The position numbers and the translations under genes are program-made. DNA of 64,000 bases, taken from Hawksworthiomyces lignivorus. Taxonomy: Eukaryota; Ascomycota; Sordariomycetes; Ophiostomatales; Ophiostomataceae. The first letter of the stretch is position 1; each line of letters opens with the position of its first letter. Shown here piece after piece: positions 43,486 to 55,069 of the stretch. The notes beneath the pieces are model-generated. The model saw only the letters and a program-made list of their open reading frames with translations. It was not told the origin of the DNA and ran no database searches. The stretch lies in the NCBI GenBank assembly GCA_002917075.1, contig NTMA01000018.1, positions 62,001 through 126,000 on the forward strand, in the 5' to 3' direction.

Positions 43486-45482
43486 CTATCTCCTTTTGCT
43501 GGTGCCTTCGCTCGGCCGCTGTCTACAGAAGATGCCAGTGGAGAACTGCTCAATGGGATTCTTTGGACACAAACCATCAAGCAGGTAAAAGACTTACAGA
43601 GGCCAGAGATTTGAGTATAGGCTAACCACCCAGTAGACCAATGAGCCTGTCCCGTTCATACCGCCAGATGAGGAGGAGTGAGTGGTCCGCTCTGTGGAGC
43701 CGGAGGATATAAGCTCCTGGGAATATATTAAAAACCTCCCTTTCGTCTATATCTCTGGGAAGTCTAAACATGGACCGTACTTTCTTTTGGTTGCTTCCTC
43801 TCACGTGTAAAGTCTCAGCTGTCTTGGCTTTTTATCTTCACTTTCGTCTAAGGACAGTTTCTTCGATAATATATCGTAGCCAAATGAGGAGGAGATACGG
43901 GAGCACGGCGAAGTAAAAACGATACAGCGATCTCAGAGTCGGTTTGTGAGTGACATGGTCGACGTCATTTTATCCGAGCGCGCTCGGGGCCTTGTCCGGT
44001 TTTATTAAGATTGTTGTCGTTTGCCTTAGGTGGAATGGACAGTCTTGAAGAAGGATCTTCAAGTAAGTTTACATCTAGTCAAGGCCAGACAGATAGGCAC
44101 ACTGACGATGTACAGGCGGGACGGCTTCTCCAGGGGTTGCGAGACGACTTTTACGGCTCTGCCGTTTTCTTGGATTACGGGGTTTTGAAAGTGTGGGCAG
44201 CGAGTCCACTGAGCGACCGGAGGCGGTATAGATGAAGTATTTTGCACAATTATGTCATACAAAAACAACGTTACACACGATGGCTTGGTTAGAAGATGAA
44301 TTATATACCGGAATACACGAAGTGTTACTATTTTGTGGGATATTCCGGTATACTGGTGGCGGAATAGAAACTGGCGGCGAAGTTGACTAAAAGATATCAA
44401 TAAACTACAACTTTGTTATTTTCAGTCGTCTTTTCGGTACGTATAACTCAAGCCCACTTAATACAAAAAACGTCGTTTTGTTGTTGTTAAATTAGGTTAA
44501 TGAACTAGACGAGGAAGAATTATATTGTTATGGGACAACCACAGGGCCGAGCAGCCAAAGGGCATGTGATAAGGCACGAAAAAGACAAATGCGGGGACCG
44601 CGAGCATTGGCCGCGAGCCCTCACTGCAGAGGACGCCAAAAATGGTGGCTTGCGCCTACAGAAAACGGCGGCCAGAACAGCGGATTCTAAACTTAATCTG
44701 TAAGTCTGGGGCCGCTGATGCGGCGCCTGGAACTGGCGGTTACCCTAGTTAGGAAATATGGGGCCAATCCTTTCTTGCTTATTGGCTAGAGTCTTTTTGA
44801 CCTCAACAGCCACATATAAATATAAATATAACACTGCTTTCCATTGTCTCTCTCTTATACTCTTGACATTTTGTCCATCGCTGCTTCATCATATTGTTAT
44901 TGGCAGCATTGGCTATTAATCCAGTGTATTATGCTCACATGTTCTTCTCTGCCAGAAAGCAGACTGCAAAGCCTTCTCGACTTGGGTGCCCCTGAGCGAG
45001 GCGGACTCGCTTTTGAGGACCTGGCAGAAGCAGAATAAGCGATTAGATTTGCCCTGCGGCGCAACCGAAACGAAATTAAAAGAAAGTTTCACGATACGAA
45101 AAACTTCTCAACGAGTGGATTTGTGTTTTATAGTTTATTGGTCTAATATATCAACTAGACTTGTTCTGGACAAATATTAGAAATTTGGTCCAACAAAAAG
45201 TGATAAATCACCGTTATTCGTATAACATTATGGAGTACTAACGTCGCAGTGACATATAAAGCTAGCGTGATTGGGAGAAAGTCTACGGATGCGTATCGGC
45301 AGTGTCTCTGCTTCGTACGCAGCACGGAGTACTTAAGCGTGAAATCAGCTCTTCCATCCGCTTTTCTACTCTCTTCTCCTGGGCTCTATTATTCTGTCTC
45401 AGTCGCCTGTTTGGTCACTCATCCAGGTGCTCGTTTGATCACCTTGGTAGCCGTCCCCTGTTCTTGATCGGTTTGTTTGACC
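43486..45482. other. intergenic with one dispersed repeat
   Basis: No gene is supported on either strand. A dispersed repeat lies at 44621-44704. The final 100 bp form the leader of the secreted Ser-rich protein. Confidence 0.4.
44621..44704 (+). repeat. second dispersed repeat family, copy 1
   Basis: Begins TCACTGCAGAGGACGCCAAA and contains GGCCAGAACAGCG. It aligns along about 85 nt with 47010-47095 on the same strand. Differences are mostly G/A and C/T. Unrecognised family. Confidence 0.6.
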
Positions 45483-46268
45483 ATGCGTATTCATTTGCTA
45501 GGCCTGTGCCTGGGGGTTGCAGCGCCCCTCACCTCGGCTAGTCGCTGCAAACCATCTCACAGAAGCAGCTCCACTTCTGTTTCTACCAATAGTCCCGTTT
45601 CCGCGTCTAGCAGTAGCTCTATTTCCGTCTCTATCAGCAGTTCTATAAGCAGCTCTATCAGCAGCTCTGTCCCGGTCTCTAGCAGCCGTTCTATTGGTAG
45701 TGCTGCTAGCAGCTCTGCCATAAGCTCTGCCAGTAGCTCTGCCAGTAGCTCTGCCAGTAGCTCTGTCAGTAACTCTATCAGCGTCAGCACCAGCTCTTCA
45801 TCGTCGTCCGCGGCCTTACCGCTAGCCACCTTCAACCTTGTCGCCGACAGTTCTAACCCGGGCGCAGCTGGAGTTAATGGTTTTGATCTCCAAAACGGCG
45901 GCGAAGGCGCTTATCTCGTATTCAACCCTGCGCTGGAAGGCTACACCACCCTGCCTTTCCACCTTGAGCCGGGTACAGGCTACCTTATGGTCAACTCCCT
46001 TTACGTCGGCTGGCTCACAGATAGCGTAGCTGCTTTCTATTTAGGGACGACAGCCGACTTTGCTGCAACGGCTGGAGTCCAAGTTACATGCAGCCCTGCT
46101 TATCAAGGCATTAACCTGTCATGTGCGCCTATAGGGTATCCCTCATTCACAGAATACATTGTGAACACAAACCTCTCGGTCAATTGTCTCGTCGGTTTAT
46201 ACGACCCAAACATAGTCTCTGAATATCCCCAGATCACTGCGACCGATCTCTTCCCGCAACCAGTCTAG
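45483..46268 (+). CDS. secreted Ser-rich cell-surface protein
   Basis: A 261-aa frame. ATG 45483 begins a signal peptide (MRIHLLGLCLGVAAPLTSAS, cleavage about 18-20). Residues about 28-107 are a low-complexity Ser run of degenerate SSSIS / SSASSSA units, a typical O-mannosylated stalk. The C-terminal 150 residues are a distinct folded region (ATFNLVADSS, VNGFDLQNGGEGAYLVFNP, VTCSP and LSCAP cysteine pairs) ending without an obvious GPI anchor. It is probably exported and held in or shed from the cell wall. I do not recognise the C-terminal domain by name. No introns. Confidence 0.75.
   Translation: MRIHLLGLCLGVAAPLTSASRCKPSHRSSSTSVSTNSPVSASSSSSISVSISSSISSSISSSVPVSSSRSIGSAASSSAISSASSSASSSASSSVSNSISVSTSSSSSSAALPLATFNLVADSSNPGAAGVNGFDLQNGGEGAYLVFNPALEGYTTLPFHLEPGTGYLMVNSLYVGWLTDSVAAFYLGTTADFAATAGVQVTCSPAYQGINLSCAPIGYPSFTEYIVNTNLSVNCLVGLYDPNIVSEYPQITATDLFPQPV
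45561..45800 (+). repeat. Ser-codon minisatellite
   Basis: Degenerate 12-bp units of type AGCAGCTCTATC / AGTAGCTCTGCC run through the Ser-rich part of the gene. The first half favours Ile/Val units, the second Ala units. Such arrays vary in length between strains. Confidence 0.75.
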
Positions 46269-49200
46269 GCGGTGCGCTGGAGGCCCGGTGGCGAGGGCAA
46301 GTAGAACGGGCGCAGCCGCAACGAAAACAGACTACACATCGAGCCGCGGCTCCAGAAGCCCGTCGATGTAGTCAGTGTCCTTCCGAACGACTTCAAGACC
46401 AACTATAGAGTCATCAATAATGTTTGTTTCATGGTATTCAGCGTGATAAAGTGTATGGTGATAGGGCGCTGTAGTTTCCATGTTCATCTTTCAAATGGGA
46501 CTCGGTTATCATAGACAATTATGAAACAATAAATTAAGGTTTCGTATCCCACTTGGATTTTTGTTATTTGATGTCGCCTGTTGTTACATTTTTCCAGCCG
46601 ACTGCAGAAAATGGAGAGTGAAGAATGTGTAAGGGTTATTCATTTCTAGCCCATTGAAGACATCAATCAACCGCAGTTACATGCAAAATATTAACTAAAA
46701 AGTTGGAGCATTAATCCTCTCCTGGCAAAGAGCAACATTTTGACGCTTGTTCATATGTCTGTGGCTTCATGCTCGCATCTGGGATATGCTACTGCCAATT
46801 CACATACGGGCAGTGCGGCTCTGCTCCGTCTCAGCTATTGATTAATGTTGCTGTGGCAATCTTCAAGGGCAGAGTGAACTCACTCTGCTACAAGTATATC
46901 CTGCAAAGCCACAGTTAGGCCCACGGTCTCTAAAAATTTATCTGTGAAATCCGCGACACCCATTTCGTCTTTCGTGTACAAATACAAAGTACTTCTAAAA
47001 GTCAAACACTCACTGCGGAGAACTCCAAAAAATGGTGCCACATACCTACTGAAAATGATGGCCAGAACAGCGCCTCTTGTCTTTAAGCTGTAAAGGGCAA
47101 TTAAAGAGGTATGCATTATTAAATTCTGGCGGAAACGATTTATACGAGAAGTCAAGAACCCTCATGTGCATTATACCGTTTTCCACCTGACTCAGGATCT
47201 CTCAAGAATGCTAATTGAGTGTCACGACTGCATAAGGGTCTTTGCCTATAATAACATATTTTCAACAGTATGCTAGCGAGCTGATCGTAAGCCTATTAAA
47301 ATCTTCACGCCCAAGCTTAATGATGAGATATAACGAGAAAGGCAGGCTTATAGGGCTATTACAAAGAAACATTTGGCGATATGTTTATTGCATTATGAAG
47401 AAGCTATCAAAAGATTTGATATGGCGGGACGAAAGTTTGCTCTAGACTACTATCGAGAGAATCACTATTCAATGTATGAAGTCCTCATTTGTGGCTTATG
47501 TAATGTGGTGCACACCCGGAAAATACGGACCGGCAGTGCCAAACGCATAGTTACGCGTTATACCCAATGTGTGTCGCTAATCTGTAATAATGAACGGATT
47601 TGTCAAAGTAAAGATTTGCTATAAATAGTCCCAGAAGGCTCCCCAGACGTCTCTCACTAACTAGTATCTCTAGAAAGTCCCACGCTCGATATATCGTGAC
47701 TTTTGTGGACAGAGAATTATTTATATTCCAGCATTGTTCTTGGATGTTTTGGGTTATTTGGCCAGATCATTTTGTGCTTCGAAGTAGTTATGCACACCTC
47801 TTTTCGATATTCATAGTTAAGTAGTAAAACTCAAGGCCTAAATCGAAACAATTTGACCTCTTTGAGAATCGTGTAGAGAGAAAATCATTTTTTGGATGAA
47901 ACCACGCAAGAGACTAATCGGTTCATGTTCATACGAACAAGTCAGTCCACAGAAATTTTACGCAGAGTCGCTGTTGTCGAAGGCTCGTGAAGATGGAAGC
48001 AAAGAAAAGTGTAATTTCCGTGAATTACAACAGTCAAAAATACGAGGGTAAAGCTCTAGTAAGTTCATTCGGCAGCATTGCGATGCGTAGTAGTTTCATT
48101 TGAGACGCGAAGGATCGCCAAGAAGTTGTACCAAGTTGACGTACGATATGTTCGGACAAAAGAGATGCAGCGTATTCTGACCACGGGTTGAGTGTTGAAC
48201 TCTGATTTGCCAGCATTCTGTTTCTTACCTTCTACCGGTTCCTTGGCAGTGGGTCTTAAACGGCCCCCAAAAGGGGAGGCTCACATTGTTCCTGCGTGCA
48301 TTACTTCGTCGTTGCATTACTCCCAGTCTCTCTTAAGCAGTTTACGAAGGCGTCTACTTCCTATTCTTGACCTTTTTTTTCTTTGTTTATTTCCTCATAT
48401 GACTTTATTTTAAAATGTCTTGGCGCAGGAGATCAATTGTTCGTTACAAGTGTCTGCATAGGCTGCTTTTAATCGCTCAGGGACAGCTGTCCTACTGCTT
48501 AGCATGCGGGTTACGTTGTTCTCCTATTTATTCTTCGCGCCGTCCGGGCCGGCGCCATCATAGTTCCCGCCATATCCCCTACGCTTCTAAGTAATTCCTC
48601 CGACGGATTACCTAGCCTCCTAGGGGATACGCGTAACGTCACTTTTCTGATTTCTGAGTGAGATGAATTAAGCTTAGTTTGGTCACAGTAGACTTAGATA
48701 GGCTGTGAAGATTAGTCCAGTTTGTCTATACTATTAACATCATCTAGCAAATTTTATGCTTACATAGCTCCCTGAACCGTTGAGCAATCCCCCCATTCAC
48801 ATGAAGATTTCCGGCAAAGCGGATCGCTCCGGGGAGATCGTTCCTTATTTGGGGGCGGCGCCAAGATCACTCTTCATATGCTTATTATGCCTTATTTCCC
48901 ATACAGGTATAAGCTAGACACCAAAACTCAAAGTCCGAAGCGTATGTTCAAAGTCCGAAGAATATGCCTGTACCCTAAATATCTGAATCAGTAGGATACA
49001 ACACCAGGAATGGTACATTATGCTACGGATATTTTAGAATTTAATCGTCGTATGGTGGCTCTGTAAACTTCAAGGTTATCTCTCGCTAACAACAGGCATC
49101 TTCTGGTCTATTTTTCTGCCAAGTTCTGCGGAAACTGGCTACACAGAACGTAGTATTGCATACGGAGTAATTTATATGCAAAAGAAAGGATTGTTATATC

Positions 49201-49770
49201 TTAGATAAAGAGAGGTGAACATTCAAGTGGCGGGCGGAAGGCGCGGAGTGGCAAAATATATGTTTTCTTCTGACGTTGTACATTGTGGCCATTAAGCTTC
49301 GGTCTGTTATTGGGGCTTTCATTCGGTCATCCGGGTTATATTACAATGCTAAATGAGGGCACATCGTGGTCATCGCAATTTCCGCGTACATATTAGTGTC
49401 GACAACATAGATTTTCTCTGCTTAAACGCGATGCTAAGCCTCCAAACCTGGCCGCCAAGAAGCGTAGTCTTATAGCACTCGGTCGCGGCGTAAGGAAGGT
49501 CTGCACAGAATATCATTCGAGTTCTGATGCTTCAACTCTTCGTTGGCATCGTCTCATTGAAGGATTCATGCTCTACCCTCCCCCTTTTAGAGTTGAGAGC
49601 ACTGCGAAGAGTAACCACGTGCTTACGGTTGTCGTATTGTTTATGGTTGGAACAAATATAAAAGCCTCTGAAGATGTACATCCTGAACATACCAGAAGAA
49701 ACATACAAGCAGGCCATTCTACCGGCTTCCATTCTGTCGCCAAAATCAGCCTATAGGAACGTTGTCAAAT
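46269..49770. other. 3.5-kb gene desert
   Basis: No convincing gene on either strand; AT-rich with short frames only. It contains the second copy of a dispersed repeat (47010-47095) and a small GC-rich patch near 48815-48885 (CCGGCAAAGCGGATCGCTCC) flanked by weak inverted CATGAAGA-type ends, perhaps a decayed transposon. Confidence 0.45.
47010..47095 (+). repeat. second dispersed repeat family, copy 2
   Basis: Begins TCACTGCGGAGAACTCCAAA and contains GATGGCCAGAACAGCG. Aligns with 44621-44704 in the same orientation, 2.4 kb away. Confidence 0.6.
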
Positions 49771-52700
49771 ATGGTGTCTTCTTCTTGGATGAGCCTTGTC
49801 CTTGGGACCGCCGGCTTTGCACTTGTGTCTCACGGGCAAGCCGGATTCTCTTCTGCTCCTAATGCTCAGGCCAGACTTCCTGCTGGTCCTAGTTATCATG
49901 GCAATAAAGACGCCTGTCCAGCGCGCTGCAGTGCTTCTGGAGCTTCGTATGGCGGCTGGCATGTCTACCACAGCCTAGAGCAAACCAAGTCATGCAAGAG
50001 CACAATATTCTCCGTCTTCAACGTCTATGATGATGTTGACGACACTTCAAAGAACCATCGAATCTATTCCTGCTCTTCACGCGGCTCAGATTGGTCTGCG
50101 GTAAAGACACAAAGCTCGCCAGCTACCGTGATCAACAGCACGAATACAACATACGAGTTAGGATGGCGGGTGGACGGTACATTGCAGCCAGCCTCCATCA
50201 AGACTCTCGCCAGAGAGACGCGCGCATACTTCAGCTACGGACATGGATCTACTAACACATCTACGATCCTTTTTGGCCAAAGCGGCGGAAGCACTGCTGG
50301 TATATACATGGGCAGTGGCCTCCAAAATGAGGGTACTACCGATTTTGCATTGAAATACCTGCAATACAATATCCTGTCAATGAACGTCCAAGGCGGAAAC
50401 GTGGCCATGCAGCTGTGTGGCTCCGGTTATAATGCTGATCATACTTTTGGCTTCATTGCTTCTAGCAATAGCACCTTCTCTGAAGTCCAGGACGCTGTTC
50501 GCAAGTGGAGCAAGGGAGAGTGCCTCTCATTTGATACCGTTAAGAACATCACTGGTCCCGCCTACTTCACGACACCAAATTATAGCTCAAGCAATGCTAC
50601 AAACGCTACAAGCTCAACCAACTCGACCACAACATTTCGAAGTCGCCGCTCCCCGCAGCTGTCGGCACGCAGCGACTGTACGACTGTCAAGGTTGTATCG
50701 GGCGACTCTTGTGCATCTTTGGCCACAAAATGCGGCATATCTGGCGCAGACTTTACCAAGTACAACCCGGGTTCCACTTTTTGCTCCACGCTCCAGCCCG
50801 GTCAGCATGTGTGCTGCTCAGCCGGCACGCTGCCGAATTTCGCGCCAACTCCGAACCAAGACGGAACGTGCGCCACGTACACGGTAGCGGCTGGTGATTT
50901 CTGCGCGCAGATTGCCTCTACCTACAGCCTGACCGTTGACGAGCTGACAGAATACAACAAAAACACATGGGGCTTTGGAGGCTGCAGCAATTTGTTTGTC
51001 GGCTCCATCATCTGCCTGAGCAAGGGCACGCCGCCCATGCCGGCGCCCGACGCAAATGCCGTGTGCGGCCCAACGGTGCCTGGCACCGTGCGGCCGACCG
51101 ACGGGACGGCCATCACGGACCTCAACCCCTGCCCGCTAAACGCCTGCTGCGATGTCTGGGGCCAGTGCGGCATCACGCCGGCATTCTGCGTCAACACGAC
51201 CATGGGTGCTCCTGGCACGGCTGCCCCCGGTACCAATGGGTGCATTTCCAACTGCGGCGTCCAGATCAACAAGAGCGGCCCGCCGGCCACCTTCCGCAAG
51301 GTTGCCTACTACGAGGCGTACAACTTCGACCGGTCCTGTCTCTACCAGGACATCTCGCAAGTAGACCCCTCGCTGACGCACTTGCACTTTGCATTTGGCA
51401 CGCTGGACGCCAACGACTACAGCGTCAGCGTTGGCAACGCAATGAGCGCATTCGAGTTTGAAAACCTGAAAAAACTCTCGGGCCCTAAGCGGATTTTGTC
51501 CTTTGGCGGCTGGGATTTCTCCACCAATCCGGAAACATACACCATTTTCCGCAACGGCGTGACTCCCGCCAACCGACTGGCCATGGCTACGAGCATTGCC
51601 AACTTCATTATCGCCAACGATTTGGATGGTGTCGATATCGACTGGGAGTATCCTGGAGTAAGTATAATCGATATTTCATGGAAAGCAGTGACGCATAGAG
51701 AGGTGTATAAGCTCATCGTTTTAGGCACCCGATCTCCCCGTTATTCCGCCCGCTAGTCCCGATGATGGCAAAAATTACCTTGCTTTTTTGGTCATTTTGA
51801 AGAATCTTCTTAAAGGCAGATCCTTGTCCATTGCAGCCCCCGCGTCCTACTGGTACTTGAAGGGATTCCCCATTGCTCAGATCAGTCAGGTCGTAGATTA
51901 TATTATTTTCATGACCTATGATCTCCACGGCCAGGTGAGGAGTACAAGTCTGCGTTTTGGTCTTTGTCGTTTTCTAACTTTAGTACACAGTGGGATTATG
52001 CCAATGCGTTCTCTCAAGAAGGATGCGTAACGGGCAACTGTCTCCGAAGCGCAGTGAACTTGACTGAAACGCTGACTGCATTGTCTATGGTCTGTCCTCC
52101 GATTTCAAGTTCTGTTGTATATCGCAAAAGGAAGGCATATTTACATTTATTAGATCACAAAAGCTGGTGTCCCATCGAACAAGGTTGTGGTTGGAGTCAC
52201 CAGCTACGGCCGCTCTTTTGGCATGGCCCAGGCTGGCTGCTACTCGGCAGACTGCTTCTTCACCGGTTCTAGCACAGTATCGACCGCAAAGCCGGGACCT
52301 TGTACGAACACAGGAGGTTACATCTCGAATGCAGAAATTAACGAGATTGCGAGTGACGCGAGTCGAGTCACGACATCTTTTGTCGATGCACGAAGCAATA
52401 GCAGAATCCTCGTGTACGATGACACGAACTGGGTCGCCTATATGGATGACAGTATCTTAGCCGAGCGCATAGCCATGTACCAAGGCCAGCAGATGGGTGG
52501 CTCTACAATGTGGGCTTCTGATCTTTCAAAGTACAACGACGCCCCGAATCCGACAAAGAGCTGGCCCCATTTTGTAAGCCGCGCCGTCGCCGGAAAAGAC
52601 GCATACACAGATGATGAAAGCGACTACATCTCTGGTAACTGGTCGACATTGAGCTGTGATACCCCACTTGTAACATCAAGGGTACAGTTTACGCCTGAAG

Positions 52701-54282
52701 AGCGATGGAACGAGTTGGACTGCGGGGATGCATGGTCGGACAGCGTTGCTATCTGGGTGAACCTCAGAAGGGCCAATGCCGATACCACAGACAACACAGG
52801 AGACTTTACCCATTCCATCTCAGAGACGCTTGCAGGACCCACTGTCGCCAACTGCGGTCAATATGGGACCGGCAACAACTGCGAGCAAACCTTAGTCTGC
52901 AACGGAGACATCGGTGTGCGCGGATACGAGGTCTGGAATGCTATGGTTGTTGCTCATGAGGTGAGTCGATGAAATGGCAATGCCATCAAGGTGCTCCAAA
53001 CTGCGAGAATACTGACCATCTGCCATATCCATTTTTTTTAGATGTATGCCAGATATGTAGATGCTTTAGATGACGCCTTTAGTGAGCTCGTGGGTCCATC
53101 ACTTGATGCCATGGAAGACACGTTTGCGCCAGTCTCTCCACCTCCCGATCAGGACGCATGGCTCACCGTTCTTTTGGCCGTGATAGGTCTCGTTGGTACC
53201 GTGTCCACGTCGGTATTCTTCAACTCATGTACGTGGTGCCCACCCTCTCTTCCCTTGGACATAGTTTTTTATGCTCTGAATTTCCGAACCGTCTACTGAT
53301 ACGTCCTTCTGAGCCAGTCCTGTCCAAGATTGCATATTACAAGGATAATAAGGAGCTTTATGATAATTTAAAAGACACTGGCAAGGCTCTTGCGTCATTC
53401 ATCCCAAGTGTCAGTGGCGTAGCCAAAGGTGGAAGCGTACAAGGGTACGTCGTCTTGAACAACGGGAAATTATTTACTTTGACACATACTAATTTGATCA
53501 TACACAGAATGACGTGGAAACTTGAAGACCAGCATAGGTTTTCACAATACATGGGCCAGGCTATCTTTGCCATGGCCAATATGACTGAGATGGCAATGGC
53601 AAATCTTTTCAGTGGCACGGACGACAGCATAAATTTGCTCAACAATCTTTTCGCCAACGGCAAATTTATCGAAGGTGGTGTCAATAAAAAGACAGTCGTC
53701 CCACCTATGGGCTATACCGATAATATGACGTCCTATGCCGAATTAAAGTTGTCCGTCGCCAAGTCTTTTTACACCTTTGCTATCCCTTCTCTTTGGAACG
53801 TATCAAGTACGAATGTATTTGTTGCAGACACAGGTTCTCCGTGCGACAACACCTACCCTGATGTCCTTGTCGACGAATTGTCCAGCGACGATGCAGCGGC
53901 CTCGGGCACTTGTTATAAGGGCAGCATGTACTACCTGGTCTACCCTCATCAGGTGCTCAACAGCTGCACCGATGACGGCTTCTTTTGCACATGGTTCAAC
54001 TTTGCCGCAGCGCCGGGCATAGCCTCTCTGCAAGGCACGTTCTCTGGTGTCACTCGCGGAGAACTCATCACCGGTGCTGTCAATACCTTCATTGCGAATG
54101 GAAACAAGAATCTCGGAGTCACTGCTGATCCCAAAACCCCGAGCACCCTAGACGCCCTGTACAGTCAAAACCTCACAACACCAGGCTTCATCAACATACC
54201 TGTTTGCACCATCGACCAGGCCCTGAAGGCAATGACCAATAATCAAGACAAAGAGCCCAACTTCCCATGCAATGCAGTATAA
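49771..54282 (+). CDS. GH18 chitinase, class C (killer-toxin-like) with LysM and hevein domains
   Basis: Seven exons: 49771-51657, 51725-51934, 51991-52089, 52154-52960, 53042-53228, 53318-53444 and 53508-54282, all in phase, giving 1363 aa. N-terminal signal peptide (MVSSSWMSLVLGTAGFALVS). Two LysM domains (about 303-350 and 366-420, TVKVVSGDSC and TYTVAAGDFC), a Cys-rich hevein-type chitin-binding domain (about 430-475, PCPLNACCDVWGQCG), then the GH18 barrel from about 510 with catalytic DGVDIDWEYPG at 619-629. GH18 ends near 870. The remaining 490 residues are a C-terminal region of the class C subgroup with a hydrophobic segment (AWLTVLLAVIGLVGTVSTSV, about 1040-1060). Secreted enzyme by family, acting on chitin and thought to assist attack on fungal or insect cell walls; activity is not shown here. 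Confidence 0.92.
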
Positions 54283-55069
54283 TTCTGAACTGCAGTGGCC
54301 CACTAACCCGCATAATACAGCTTCTAAAATTGCCAATGAGCTCCCATAGATCTCAGGGATCGTGTCAGTAATCACAACACTAGGATGTATGTTTGGTTAA
54401 CCGTGTAATATTTTCATTGGTAGTATATTAGTGAAATATAATTTAACTACCCTTTAAAGCTCTGGGTAATTTAATTTATCTGTACAGCATACGCACACCT
54501 AACAGACTAGTCATAAATTTAGAGGCAGGTCAATACTCCTCATAGTTGCCAGAGCATTCCTGATTTCTACAACTCAATGCCAATATGCCGTGTGCACCTC
54601 CTTTTGAGATTCGAAATCGTCGCTCCACACTGCATCATTTCCTCCAATGCTGCCTTACAGCTGGAACCCCTCTTCGAGCAGTACCCTTGCACCATCGTCG
54701 TGCTGTAACTTGTGTAGATGGGGAATTAGTTCGCGGCGCGCCTTGTACCGGCAGTGCGTTCTTTCCAAAGCCGTTCTCGAGGGTCGGCAGAAGGCGTTGT
54801 GCAATCTCCTCTGCCTCGAGTCGATTTTCTGCAAGTCCCATAAAAACTAATTTTGGCGAATAATATTTCCGTGAGCACCCTGGTATTTTCGAAAGTCCGA
54901 CTACCAAGACGTCGGTTGGGCTTTAAGACGTAGAAAATTCTTTACTCAACAGTCCCACTTTGGAGCCTGTAGTTATAAGGGTTGGTTACACATCGAATGA
55001 AGCACATTGAGCGAAATCTATTCACACAAGTGTATAGGAATCATTTTCCTATTCCTCTCTGTATATCAC
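54283..55069. other. intergenic, no gene seen
   Basis: Between the convergent chitinase and ABC transporter 3' ends. No supported feature. Confidence 0.45.

Noticed and set aside
43622..43804. 60-codon minus-strand frame upstream of the DUF3638 relic
   Set aside because: No motif and no plausible splice to the relic; left as intergenic.
44059..44400. 113-codon minus-strand frame
   Set aside because: AT-rich composition, no domain, and located in a repeat-bearing spacer.
46320..46440. Minus-strand stretch resembling a protein C-terminus (ends EVVRKDTDYIDGLLEPRLDV)
   Set aside because: Only about 35 codons, no upstream exon found, and no family recognised.
48815..48885. GC-rich patch with weak inverted CATGAAGA ends, possible transposon
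   Set aside because: The inverted ends match poorly and no target duplication is visible; mentioned only within the desert entry.
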